Shown: in pieces, positions 52,505 through 60,718 of the stretch
How the letters are laid out: each line of letters starts with the position of its first letter
How positions within the stretch are numbered: the first letter of the stretch is position 1
Assembly: GCA_038916785.1 (NCBI GenBank)
Contig: JBCLBO010000003.1
Span: 1-64,000, forward strand
Direction of reading: 5' to 3'
Length of the DNA stretch: 64,000 nucleotides
Origin: VFKU01 sp038916785
GTDB taxonomy: Bacteria > Hydrogenedentota > Hydrogenedentia > Hydrogenedentales > GCA-2746185
Notes under the pieces: generated by a model
The model's input: the letters and a program-made list of their open reading frames with translations, nothing else
Database searches by the model: none
Told to the model about the DNA's origin: nothing
Position numbers and translations under genes: made by a program

Positions 52505-52589
52505 ACCTTGTCATTTCTACTCGGCCGCGCGGGAGCGCGACCCTCCCAGCGTCGCTCATGCGGATGATGGAGGCGCGGAGAGTATGTGG

Positions 52590-52829
52590 CTACCCGGCGT
52601 GCTGCATTTTGTTGGCGAAATCTTGGCCGGAGGTTGGTGGAGGAAGTGGACGTCCGTCTTGTTGATAGAGATCGATCGCTTCTTCGACGATTTGGCACAG
52701 TTCCTCAAATACCTGTTTCTCGTCGTCGCCGTGGCACCCGCCGAGGACGAGACCCGGGGCGCTACCGACGTAGCATCCGTCCTCTTCGGACCATTCGACT
52801 ATCTTCGCGTATCGCGCAGTGTTTTTCAT
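52590..52829 (-). CDS. hicB: HicB-family antitoxin
   Basis: The 79-residue protein shows the HicB partial RNase H-like fold: YAKIVEWSEEDGCYVGSAPGL, LGGCHGDD and EELCQIVEEAIDLY. It overlaps hicA by 4 bp, with toxin first as is usual. There is no added DNA-binding tail, so the toxin promoter is probably controlled by the complex through a short C-terminus. Confidence 0.9.
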   Translation of the reverse strand: MKNTARYAKIVEWSEEDGCYVGSAPGLVLGGCHGDDEKQVFEELCQIVEEAIDLYQQDGRPLPPPTSGQDFANKMQHAG

Positions 52830-53023
52830 TTTCTAGACTCCTCGGTCGCCAGTCGAACGGCCCGAATTTGATACGCCTTGGCGTCATCACCGGGCATTCC
52901 GGAAATGGTCACGGGTTTTGCCGTGTCCGGATGAACAAAATTTCTATGGCTCCCTTTTCCTCCGCGATTTACGAAACCGGCACGTTCCAAATCGCGTATC
53001 AACTCTCGGACCTTTGGAGGCAT
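52826..53023 (-). CDS. hicA: HicA-family toxin
   Basis: The 65-residue double-stranded RNA-binding-fold toxin has LIRDLERAGFVNRGGKGSHRNFVHP, with the catalytic His in GKGSHRNF. HicA is an mRNA interferase. It overlaps hicB in the stop/start junction. The pair sits between the nuclease-like orphan and the trp operon. Confidence 0.92.
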   Translation of the reverse strand: MPPKVRELIRDLERAGFVNRGGKGSHRNFVHPDTAKPVTISGMPGDDAKAYQIRAVRLATEESRK

Positions 53024-53096
53024 CGTGTGGTCGCTTTGTCATTGGAAGTATAGCAGGTGGCGCGTGCGGTCGCGCGGGAACGCGACCCTCCCCTAC

Positions 53097-53178
53097 TGTC
53101 ATCCCCGCGAAAGCGGGGATCTCTCGATAAGCCATAGCCTCCGGTAGAGGAGAGGTCCCCGCTTTCGCGGGGATGACA
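53097..53178. repeat. 23-bp inverted repeat (GTCATCCCCGCGAAAGCGGG type)
   Basis: Perfect 23-bp arms (53097-53119 and 53156-53178), each itself a small palindrome with CGAAAG, lie between hicA and trpA. They are followed by AAAAAA on the plus strand. The repeat may help separate the two transcription units. Confidence 0.8.
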
Positions 53179-53232
53179 AAAAAGGGAGTTCAGGGAGCGC
53201 GATCGTTTCCGCCGCGCGAAGCCGGATCGCAG

Positions 53233-54033
53233 TTAGCGCCCCTTCGTCGCGTCGGCGAGCGATTTGACGAAGGCGCCGACCTGCAGCGCGGTATCCGGCG
53301 ACTCGCCGAGTTCGCCGATTAGGCGGACTATGGCGCTGCCTACTACTACGCCGTCGCCGTAGGCGGCGACTTGGCGGGCTTGGGCTGGGGTGCCGATGCC
53401 GAAGCCTACTGCCACCGGCAGCGGGGTCTTTGCCTTGATGCGCGCGACCATGCTTTGGACGTCGGTCTCGACGTTGCTGCGTTCGCCCGTGGTGCCGGTG
53501 CGCGAGACGTAGTAGATGAAGCCGCTGGAGTGTTTGGCGACGAGTTCGATGCGCTCGGGCGTGCTCGTCGGCGCGAGGAGGAACACGGTACACAGGCCGT
53601 GCTTGCGGAACGCGGTCTCGTAGTCCGCGGATTCCTCGGGCGGCAGGTCGACGCAGAGGATGCCATCGACGCCCGCGGCTGCGGAGTCCTCGGCGAGCTT
53701 GGCGACGCCGTACGCGAGCACGGGGTTGTAGTAGGTGAAGAGCAGAATCGGGACTTGCGTCTTTGTGCGCAGGCGCTTGACCAGTGCGAGGATGTCCGCG
53801 ATGCGCACGTGGTGTTTCAGCGCGCGCGTGGCGGCTTCCTGATTCACGGGGCCGTCCGCGAGCGGGTCGGTGTAGGGCACGCCGAACTCGACGAGGTCCG
53901 CGCCCGCGCGATCGAGTTCGAGCACAATCTGCTCAGTCATCGCGAGCGTCGGGTCGCCCGCGGTGATATAGGGGATGAAGGCTTTCTCGCCCCGCGCCTT
54001 GAGGTCGGCGAAGCGCTTCTCGATCCGGTTCAC
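53233..54033 (-). CDS. trpA: tryptophan synthase alpha subunit
   Basis: TrpA cleaves indole-3-glycerol phosphate, passing indole to TrpB. The 266-residue protein has FIPYITAGDPT, VEFGVPYTDPLADGP (catalytic Glu and the Asp), YNPVL and a C-terminal VGFGIGTPAQA. It starts with GTG at 54033, overlapping the trpB stop (GTGA), so the two subunits are made together. It is last in trpD-C-F-B-A. Confidence 0.97.
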   Translation of the reverse strand: MNRIEKRFADLKARGEKAFIPYITAGDPTLAMTEQIVLELDRAGADLVEFGVPYTDPLADGPVNQEAATRALKHHVRIADILALVKRLRTKTQVPILLFTYYNPVLAYGVAKLAEDSAAAGVDGILCVDLPPEESADYETAFRKHGLCTVFLLAPTSTPERIELVAKHSSGFIYYVSRTGTTGERSNVETDVQSMVARIKAKTPLPVAVGFGIGTPAQARQVAAYGDGVVVGSAIVRLIGELGESPDTALQVGAFVKSLADATKGR

Positions 54034-55268
54034 GCGAGGCCGCCCTCGTCCGGCAGGATGAACTTCGCGGCTTGCACGACGTCCTTGTCGCCGCGGCCCG
54101 ACATGTTCACGATGACGATGTCGGTCTTCTTCATCTTCGGCACGGCCTTGGCGGCGTATGCGATGGCGTGCGCGCTTTCGAGCGCGGGGATGATGCCTTC
54201 GAGGCGGCTGCACAACTGAAAACCTTCGAGCGCTTCGTCGTCCATCGCGTAGGTGTATTCGATGCGGCCTGCCTCGCGCAGGTGGGCGTGCTCGGGGCCG
54301 ACGCTGGCGTAGTCGAGCCCGGCGGAGACGCTGTGCGTGCCGAGGATTTGGCCGTCGGCGTCTTGCAGCACGTAGCTCATCGCGCCTTGCAACATACCGA
54401 GGCTGCCGCCTGCGAAGCGCGCGGCGTGTTTACCCGGCTCGATGGCGGTGCCGCCGGCCTCGACGCCTATCATGCGGACGTTTTGGTCCGGGAGGAACTC
54501 GAAGAAAAGGCCGATCGCGTTGCTGCCGCCGCCGACGCAGGCGATCAGGCAATCGGGCAGGCGTCCCTCCTGCTCGAGGATTTGCTGGCGCGCCTCGCGG
54601 CCGATGACGCTCTGGAAATCGCGGCAAATGAGCGGATAGGGGTGCGGGCCGTGGACCGTGCCGAGGACGTAATGCGTGGTGCGGACGTTGGTGACCCAGT
54701 CGCGTAGCGCGTCGTTGATCGCGTCCTTGAGCGTGCGGCTGCCGGTGTTGACCGGGTTGACCTTGGCACCGAGGAGTTTCATGCGGAACACGTTGAGTTT
54801 TTGGCGCTCGATGTCCTCCGAGCCCATGTAAATCTCGCACTCGAGGCCGAGCAGCGCGCAGGCGGTCGCCGTGGCGACACCGTGCTGGCCCGCGCCCGTC
54901 TCGGCGATGATGCGCGGCTTGCCCATTTTCTGGGCGAGGAGCACCTGGCCGAGCGCGTTGTTTATTTTGTGTGCGCCGGTGTGGGCGAGGTCTTCGCGCT
55001 TGAAGTAGACGCGCGCGCCGCCGCAGTGCTGGGTGAATCGCTCGGCGAAGTACAGCGGTGTCGGCCGGCCGACGTATTGCCGCAGGTAATGCAGGTAGGT
55101 CTTCTGAAAAACCGGGTCGGACTTTGTCGCCGTGTAGGCCGCGTCGAGCTCGGCCAGCGCGGGCATGAGTATCTCGGGGACGAACTTGCCCCCGAATCGC
55201 CCGAAGCGTCCGCGCGCGTCAGGGAAGTGATAGTTTTGCTTCGCGAACGAAGCGGCGAAGTTTGTCAT
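54030..55268 (-). CDS. trpB: tryptophan synthase beta subunit
   Basis: TrpB condenses indole with serine using PLP. The 412-residue protein carries FGRFGGKFVPEILMPAL, PLYFAERF, KREDLAHTGAHKINN with PLP-lysine Lys101, ETGAGQHG and GGGSNAIG (phosphate loop). The ATG at 55268 is chosen because preceding in-frame residues do not match the family. The N-terminus overlaps the trpF 3' end by 50 bp. Confidence 0.97.
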   Translation of the reverse strand: MTNFAASFAKQNYHFPDARGRFGRFGGKFVPEILMPALAELDAAYTATKSDPVFQKTYLHYLRQYVGRPTPLYFAERFTQHCGGARVYFKREDLAHTGAHKINNALGQVLLAQKMGKPRIIAETGAGQHGVATATACALLGLECEIYMGSEDIERQKLNVFRMKLLGAKVNPVNTGSRTLKDAINDALRDWVTNVRTTHYVLGTVHGPHPYPLICRDFQSVIGREARQQILEQEGRLPDCLIACVGGGSNAIGLFFEFLPDQNVRMIGVEAGGTAIEPGKHAARFAGGSLGMLQGAMSYVLQDADGQILGTHSVSAGLDYASVGPEHAHLREAGRIEYTYAMDDEALEGFQLCSRLEGIIPALESAHAIAYAAKAVPKMKKTDIVIVNMSGRGDKDVVQAAKFILPDEGGLA

Positions 55269-55845
55269 GGTCCTTCTTTCCCGGTTCCTTTTCGACCCCG
55301 CCGGACACGTCCACTGCATAGGGGCGAACAATGCGCACGGCCTCGGCGACGTTCTCCGGCGTGAGCCCGCCGGCCAAGATGATCGGCGTGTCGACTTGCT
55401 CCACAACTTTACGCGCCATGTCCCAATCGACCGTGCGGCCCGTGCCGCCGCGCGCCTCGGCGTCATGCGCATCGAGCAGTATAGCGCCCGCAATGTATCG
55501 GTTTGCGTGCTTCGGCGTAAAATCGGGGCCCATCCGTAGGGCCTTGATCGTGCGAGGGCCGATGGCCACCACCCACTCCGGGTGCTCGTCTCCGTGCAAC
55601 TGGATTCGATCGACAAGCTCGAGGTAGAAATCGACCTGGTCGTCGGTGGGGTCGATGACTACGCCGACGGTTATAATAAACGGTGGAATCTGGTCTTGAA
55701 TTTCCGCAATGAAGTTGGCCGGATCGATATAGCGGTTCTTCGCTCTGCCCTCTTGCGCGAAGACGAAGCCCAGCGCGTCGGCCCCGGCGTCGACGGCGGC
55801 GAGCGCGTCGTCGAGATTGGTGATGCCGCAGATTTTAACTTTCAT
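55219..55845 (-). CDS. trpF: phosphoribosylanthranilate isomerase
   Basis: The 208-residue TIM barrel has MKVKICGITNLDDA with the catalytic Cys, ADALGFVFA, LQLHGDE-like IQLHGDEHPEW, ILLDAHDAEARGGTG, and a C-terminal LAGGLTPENVAEAV with GGVEKEPG. It overlaps trpC at its start by 11 bp and trpB at its end by 50 bp, so translation is tightly linked. Confidence 0.97.
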   Translation of the reverse strand: MKVKICGITNLDDALAAVDAGADALGFVFAQEGRAKNRYIDPANFIAEIQDQIPPFIITVGVVIDPTDDQVDFYLELVDRIQLHGDEHPEWVVAIGPRTIKALRMGPDFTPKHANRYIAGAILLDAHDAEARGGTGRTVDWDMARKVVEQVDTPIILAGGLTPENVAEAVRIVRPYAVDVSGGVEKEPGKKDHDKLRRFVREAKLSLP

Positions 55846-56617
55846 CGTTGCCCAGGAGGTCCCGTAGTTTGGCGCGCGCGTCGGCGCTGGTCACCAGCGA
55901 CTCGCCGACAAGCATAGCATCGACCCCGCTGCTCTCCAGCGTGCGGACATGCTCGCGCGTGTGGATGCCGCTCTCCGCGACGAGGACTTTTCCGGCGGGG
56001 ATGAGCTTGCGTAGCGTGAGCGTGGTGTTTAGGTCCACGTTGAAGGTTTGCAGATCGCGATTGTTCACTCCGAGAATCGCGGCACCGCTGTCGAGCGCGC
56101 GGTGGACCTCCTCCGCGTCGTGGCATTCGACCAGCACGCCCATGCCGAGCGATTCGGCGAGTTCGCGGTATTCGCGGAGCTGCGAATCGCTCAGGATGCG
56201 CACGATGAGCAGGATCGCGTCCGCGGTGGCCACGCGCGCTTCGTAAATCTGGTAAGGATCGATGACGAATTCCTTGCGCAGGCACGGCAGCTTCACCGAG
56301 CGGCGCACGGCGATGAGATCGTCGAGCGAGCCGCGGAAAAATTTTTCGTCGGTGAGCACGGAGATGGCGGAGGCGCCGCACTCCTCGTAAATGCTGGCGA
56401 GATCGGTCACGCCCATGCCTTTGAGGAGCGTGCCGCGCGAGGGGGAGGCGCGCTTGATCTCGGCAATGAGCCGGATGGTGTCGCCCCGAAGCGCGCGGAG
56501 GAAATCGCGCGGCGCGGGCGAGTCCTGGGCCCACTCCTGGAGTTGCGCGAGCGGCCGGCGGGCTTTCGCCTCCGCCACTTCGCCGCGCTTATGTTCGCAG
56601 ATCTCGTCGAGAATCAT
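55835..56617 (-). CDS. trpC: indole-3-glycerol-phosphate synthase
   Basis: The 260-residue barrel has LIAEIKRASPSRG (Glu/Lys catalytic), SVLTDEKFFRG, LRKEFVIDPYQIYEARV, LLIVRILS, VLVECHDAEEV, GVNNRDLQTFNVDL and VAESGIHT, the full IGPS pattern. It lies 9 bp after trpD and overlaps trpF. Confidence 0.97.
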   Translation of the reverse strand: MILDEICEHKRGEVAEAKARRPLAQLQEWAQDSPAPRDFLRALRGDTIRLIAEIKRASPSRGTLLKGMGVTDLASIYEECGASAISVLTDEKFFRGSLDDLIAVRRSVKLPCLRKEFVIDPYQIYEARVATADAILLIVRILSDSQLREYRELAESLGMGVLVECHDAEEVHRALDSGAAILGVNNRDLQTFNVDLNTTLTLRKLIPAGKVLVAESGIHTREHVRTLESSGVDAMLVGESLVTSADARAKLRDLLGNDES

Positions 56618-56626
56618 GGGTACGCG

Positions 56627-57643
56627 CTAGGCCGCCTTCGCATTCGTAAGGCGCACGAGGGCTTCGAGTTTTTCGCCAGCGGCGCCGGAGTCGATCGACT
56701 TGCGCGCGAGATCCACGGCCGCCTTCCAGACGATCGCCGAGTCCGCCGCGCGGATCGCGGCGGCGGCATTTACGAGGACGATGTCTCGCTTGGGTCCCGG
56801 TGTGCCGCTGAGCACGTCGCGCAGGATGCGCGCGTTTTCGGTGGCGTCGCCGCCGGCCAGCTCGGCCACGCTACTCGACGCCACGCCGAAGTCCTGCGGA
56901 TTTACTTCATAGGTCTTTACGCCTTGTGCCGTCGCTTCCGCGACGAAGGTGGGTCCGCTCAGCGTGATCTCGTCGAGGCCGTCGCTGCCGGCGACGACGA
57001 AGGCGTGGCGCGTGCCGAGGCGATGCAGGACCTCGGCCATGTCCTTCACGCGCGCGCGGTCGTACACGCCGACGACCTGGGCGTCCGCACCGGCGGGATT
57101 AGTCAGCGGGCCGAGCAGGTTGAACACGGTGCGAATCTTGAGTTCGGCGCGCACCGGCGCGACGTGCTTCATCGCGCCGTGCAACGCGCGTGCGAAGAGG
57201 AAGCCGATGCCGATCTCGTCGATGCATCGCCCGACCGTCTCGGGGCCCACATCGAGCTTGACGCCGAGCGCTTCGAGGACGTCGGCGCTGCCGCATTTGC
57301 TGGATGCGCTGCGATTGCCGTGTTTGGCGACGGCGATGCCTGCGCCTGCGACGACAAAAGCGGCGGCCGTGGAGATATTAAAGGTGCCGGAGGCGTCGCC
57401 GCCGGTGCCGCAGGTGTCCACGAGAGGCCGGCGAGCGGTCGTGACGCGGGTGGCGAGCCGGCGCATGGCGGAGGCGAAGCCGGTCAATTCTTCGACGGTC
57501 TCCCCTTTCATGCGCAGCGCGACGAGGAACGCGCCAATCTGGGCGGGCGTGGCGTTACCGGACATGATCGTGAGAAGCAGGTCGCTCGCTTCGTCAGAAG
57601 AAAGACTCTTGCAATCGATGATTCTGGTAAGATACTCAATCAA
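56627..57643 (-). CDS. trpD: anthranilate phosphoribosyltransferase
   Basis: The 338-residue protein has the signature DTCGTGGDASGTFNISTAAAFV, KHGNRSASSKCGSADVLEALG and LLGPLTNPAGADAQVVGVYD. The best start is a TTG at 57643, which overlaps the stop of the tail-collar gene by 8 bp and has no good ribosome site. Residues from this point on match the family N-terminus, so translation may now depend on the upstream gene. trpE and trpG are not in the window. Confidence 0.95.
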   Translation of the reverse strand: MIEYLTRIIDCKSLSSDEASDLLLTIMSGNATPAQIGAFLVALRMKGETVEELTGFASAMRRLATRVTTARRPLVDTCGTGGDASGTFNISTAAAFVVAGAGIAVAKHGNRSASSKCGSADVLEALGVKLDVGPETVGRCIDEIGIGFLFARALHGAMKHVAPVRAELKIRTVFNLLGPLTNPAGADAQVVGVYDRARVKDMAEVLHRLGTRHAFVVAGSDGLDEITLSGPTFVAEATAQGVKTYEVNPQDFGVASSSVAELAGGDATENARILRDVLSGTPGPKRDIVLVNAAAAIRAADSAIVWKAAVDLARKSIDSGAAGEKLEALVRLTNAKAA

Positions 57644-58388
57644 TGGTATTGCACTTTATAATGTAGAGTATCGTCATATACGGCGGCATGATGTTAAAAC
57701 TCCTGTTTTCTCCTACTTCGTAAAGTTCCTCGGCTTGGCCACTCGAATTGTCCGCAGCAACCACGAAAAATCCACCGACGACTGCGTCCATGTTGTCCTT
57801 ACTCGGTTGAGTCTTCGCGTGACCGTGAATATGCTTCGGCAACTCTGGAATTGTCAGAAGATGGGTCGCAGAGCCGCTCGATTCACCGACACTATGGCTC
57901 TGGATGTCCGGGACGTGATCGGATCGATGCATTATTGGTGAGTCATTTTGGCCAAGCAGAAATCTGCCGCGAAGATCTGGGAAAGTCTGACCTACCAGAT
58001 TCCTAAGGTCCTTGAATTGTTCAGTATTGGGAACGTCAGATCCGTCGCAGAGATGCCACCCGGCTGGAATCGCAGAGTTACTCTTATTGAAGTAGGGAAC
58101 AATTGTCCCGACGGGAACTTCTATTGCCGCGAGTTCGTCTCCAGCCACCCAGTCCTTCCCTGACTTGCCATCCCTCCACGCTACAAGTGCTTGTACATCG
58201 TTGCGGAGCTCTTTTTGGTAGTAAACAAACGTGACATAAGCTGCGCCTGCGGCAAAACCTGCTGTTACTATGGCCCAGATGAGCGTAACAGCTGCCCAAC
58301 TCGTCTCAATTCGCCGGAACAACATCACGATTCGCTTCATCCACGACATCATGTTCGGCTTCTGGGCTCGTGATTTACGTACATTCAT
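57636..58388 (-). CDS. membrane-anchored tail-collar-domain protein
   Basis: The 250-residue protein has one N-terminal membrane helix (about 33-55: AVTLIWAIVTAGFAAGAAYV), a short linker, and a phage tail-collar-type fold (GTIVPYFNKSNSAIPAGWHL, DLRGRFLLGQND, IPELPKHIHGHAK, FNIMPPYMTILYIIKC). The HxH pair and the terminal PPYxxxxYIIK motif are those of the tail-collar (Phage_Collar) domain in microcystin-dependent-type proteins. It is AT-richer than the trp genes and its stop runs over the trpD start, suggesting recent insertion there. Confidence 0.8.
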   Translation of the reverse strand: MNVRKSRAQKPNMMSWMKRIVMLFRRIETSWAAVTLIWAIVTAGFAAGAAYVTFVYYQKELRNDVQALVAWRDGKSGKDWVAGDELAAIEVPVGTIVPYFNKSNSAIPAGWHLCDGSDVPNTEQFKDLRNLVGQTFPDLRGRFLLGQNDSPIMHRSDHVPDIQSHSVGESSGSATHLLTIPELPKHIHGHAKTQPSKDNMDAVVGGFFVVAADNSSGQAEELYEVGENRSFNIMPPYMTILYIIKCNTID

Positions 58389-58525
58389 GATCGTTCCTCC
58401 GCGGTCCCCGCAGACCCTGAAGTGACGATTCTACAATTGTTGGTCAGTAGACTGGTAAATGTTGTTCGAGGCGACGAGATTCCGCGCCAAGGCGCGCTAT
58501 CACACGGTTGTCTGGAACGAATGGC

Positions 58526-59080
58526 TCAGAGGCGCGGAGACCATGCGTTGACGCCCTGCGGGCGGAATTCGCCCGACTTCTCGCGCGCGATCGAGAGCGT
58601 TTGCCATCGTTCGCCGGTGCGTTCCTTGGCGATGTGGACGATCTGCCCAAGGTGGTACGCCGTGTGCATGAGCTGCCGGTTAATCGCATCGACCAGTGTG
58701 TGCGCCTCGCCGCGGATGTAGATGGTGCGCGCGAGATCACCGGAAGTGAAGGTGGCGATGGAATCGAAGAGGGCCTTCCAGCCTTCTTCCCAAATCCCGA
58801 GAAGGTCTGCGCGGCTCAGGGGGCCGGATACGATGAATTCGCCGTCGCGGCGGCGGCCGGGCTTCTCGCCGTCGGTGGTCAGCGGTTCGGTCCAACGCGA
58901 GAGCATATTTCCATGCAGGTGCTGAATTTGGATGCGCAGACTATTGCATTCAGGATTGAAAGCCCATTCCAGGTGAGCGTCGGAGACTTGTTCAAAAGCG
59001 CACTCGGACATGCGCTTGAGCGTTTCAACGCGTTTTCGGGCGCTGTCCAAGTAGAGGGCGCCTGGGTCGGACGAATTCAC
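58526..59080 (-). CDS. DinB-like (DUF1572) protein
   Basis: The 184-residue four-helix protein has the pattern RVETLKRMSECAFEQV, SLRIQIQHLHGNMLSRW, GWKALFDSIATF and the terminal QLMHTAYHLGQIVHIAKE. Histidines at the QHLHGNM and HTAYHLGQ positions can bind a metal as in DinB/YfiT proteins. DinB-like proteins are thiol-dependent metallo-enzymes; the actual reaction is not known. No clear operon partner. Confidence 0.85.
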   Translation of the reverse strand: MNSSDPGALYLDSARKRVETLKRMSECAFEQVSDAHLEWAFNPECNSLRIQIQHLHGNMLSRWTEPLTTDGEKPGRRRDGEFIVSGPLSRADLLGIWEEGWKALFDSIATFTSGDLARTIYIRGEAHTLVDAINRQLMHTAYHLGQIVHIAKERTGERWQTLSIAREKSGEFRPQGVNAWSPRL

Positions 59081-59138
59081 ATCAGGTCTCCTGTGTCCGC
59101 ATCAAGTTATGCGCATCGGTCGTGATGGTCTACAGCGG

Positions 59139-59741
59139 CTACAGTGCGACGGCCTCTTCATAGGGCATGTGGGGAAAGCACTTCAACTGGCTGACCGGGC
59201 TGCAATTGTAGATTTTGACGGGGTGGTCTTTCAGTATTTCGGCAGCTCGTTCGAGCATTCGGATCATTTTCGGGAACTCGGTGTTCTCGTGGTTGGCCGA
59301 GGCGTCGTCTTTCCCGAAGAAGTGGGTTAGTCCACGGTCGTGGCGCAGGTCGAGGCCGAGGAAATAGACCTCGGCGAAACCCATGTAGACAGCCAGTTGG
59401 AGCGCGAGGTAGGCAATGGTGTAGCCGGTGTAGACGCCCTGCGTGAGGTCCCAACTGAATCCTTCGGCGGCAAGATTGGCGAGCCTCAGACCGAAAGGGC
59501 GCCCTTCGATGGTGAAAAGTTGTCGGGATTTTTTTAATTCTTCGGGGTACAGGTCGAAAAGGCGTTGGTCCATGACGCAGTGGTAGTAGGTGTATGGATA
59601 GACGAGGAAGGATCGGTTGAGGCCCAAGGTGATCCGTCGATCAAGTAGCGAGAGATCGAGCGTCGAGAGCGAGGGGCCGGAGGCGAGGATGAACAGGCGC
59701 TTGCCTTGGTGCAGACCTTTGAACGCTTCAATCTCATGCAT
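59139..59741 (-). CDS. DUF115 / GT42-like sugar transferase-type protein
   Basis: The protein of about 200 residues, from ATG 59741 inside the stop of the sialidase gene, shows KRLFILASGPSLSTLDLSLL, ITLGLNRSFL, the LTQGVYTGYTIAYLALQLAVYMGF segment and VYFLGLDLRHDRGLTHFFG. This pattern is shared by DUF115 proteins and GT42 sialyltransferases (CstII type), where the first motif binds CMP-sugar. It is coupled to the sialidase-like gene by an 8-bp overlap. Enzyme activity is inferred. Confidence 0.65.
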   Translation of the reverse strand: MHEIEAFKGLHQGKRLFILASGPSLSTLDLSLLDRRITLGLNRSFLVYPYTYYHCVMDQRLFDLYPEELKKSRQLFTIEGRPFGLRLANLAAEGFSWDLTQGVYTGYTIAYLALQLAVYMGFAEVYFLGLDLRHDRGLTHFFGKDDASANHENTEFPKMIRMLERAAEILKDHPVKIYNCSPVSQLKCFPHMPYEEAVAL

Positions 59742-60699
59742 GGGCCCCGTCCATCCACAGCTTGTCAAAGGCAACGTGCTTTATCATTCGCCGGTTGTAG
59801 GTGTAAACGCCGTGGATCGTGTTCGCTCGATCAACGGTGAAGGATGGATATGACACCTCGAATCCTGGGTTTTCAAGGTCGATCGGGGTGGACCAGTGGT
59901 GCATGTCCTGGTCGGCCCAGGCGACGGACAAGGGGTAGCGCTTGTAATCCGGGCTGTTGTTGAAGATGACCGCGACGCGATCCTCCACGGCGAAGGCCGC
60001 GATGCCGGCGGGCGGGCTGGCGAGCGGCGTCCGCAGCGGGTGGCTCCAGGTGACTCCATCATCCATCGAGGTGCTGCGCCAGATCACGAAGGGCCGATCC
60101 TGCGGCCGGAAAAACGCCACCAGCGCGCTTCCGGCGCGGATGAGGCAGGGCTGAATGATTCCGGTGTCGCCGAAGGAGTGGCATTCACGCCATTCGGTGT
60201 AGGGGGGCCGGCTCTCATAGAGGAACGAGACCTTTCGGCGGTCACAGTACACCGGCATGAGCGCCCGGCCGGACCGCGTCACGACGGGCGCGTGGCGGAT
60301 CATGATTCCTTCTTGCTGACAGACGACCGTGCCAGAGGAAAATGAACGGCCACCATCGTCGCTGCGGGCCGCGCACCAGATTCCGGAGTCCCAATAGCCG
60401 CCCTTAAGGGAGATGAAATGGAGCCACAACACTCCGGAGGGATCCAGGAAGAGGACCGGGTTGCCCAGCGACGAACTAGTCCCTAGGTTGACCACCTTTG
60501 CGCGCGGCCACGCAGCCGCGCCGGGCTGCTTGCGCGCGATGACGATTTGAGCGTCCCGCGTTTCTTCTTGGGGATACACGTACCAGGCGGCGAGGAGGCC
60601 GCCGCTCGGGAGCGCGGCAAGGCTGGCGGCGTGGCATCGGGCGGCGGCATTCGCGTCCGCGTACAGGAATTCCGCGCTAAACACGGGGCGCGTCCGCAT
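59734..60699 (-). CDS. sialidase-like BNR propeller protein
   Basis: The 321-residue protein has sialidase-type Asp-box-like repeats (ARSDDGGRSFSSG, STSMDDGVTWSHPL) in a six-bladed propeller pattern, with DRRKVSFLYESRP and an FRPQDRPFVIWR arginine region. No signal peptide is seen at the start (MRTRPVFSAEFLY), so it is either cytoplasmic or has another export route. The family removes terminal sugars such as sialic acid; the partner at 59139 would be a matching transferase-like enzyme. Confidence 0.8.
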   Translation of the reverse strand: MRTRPVFSAEFLYADANAAARCHAASLAALPSGGLLAAWYVYPQEETRDAQIVIARKQPGAAAWPRAKVVNLGTSSSLGNPVLFLDPSGVLWLHFISLKGGYWDSGIWCAARSDDGGRSFSSGTVVCQQEGIMIRHAPVVTRSGRALMPVYCDRRKVSFLYESRPPYTEWRECHSFGDTGIIQPCLIRAGSALVAFFRPQDRPFVIWRSTSMDDGVTWSHPLRTPLASPPAGIAAFAVEDRVAVIFNNSPDYKRYPLSVAWADQDMHHWSTPIDLENPGFEVSYPSFTVDRANTIHGVYTYNRRMIKHVAFDKLWMDGAHA

Positions 60700-60718
60700 G
60701 TATAAGGGGAGAATTCAT

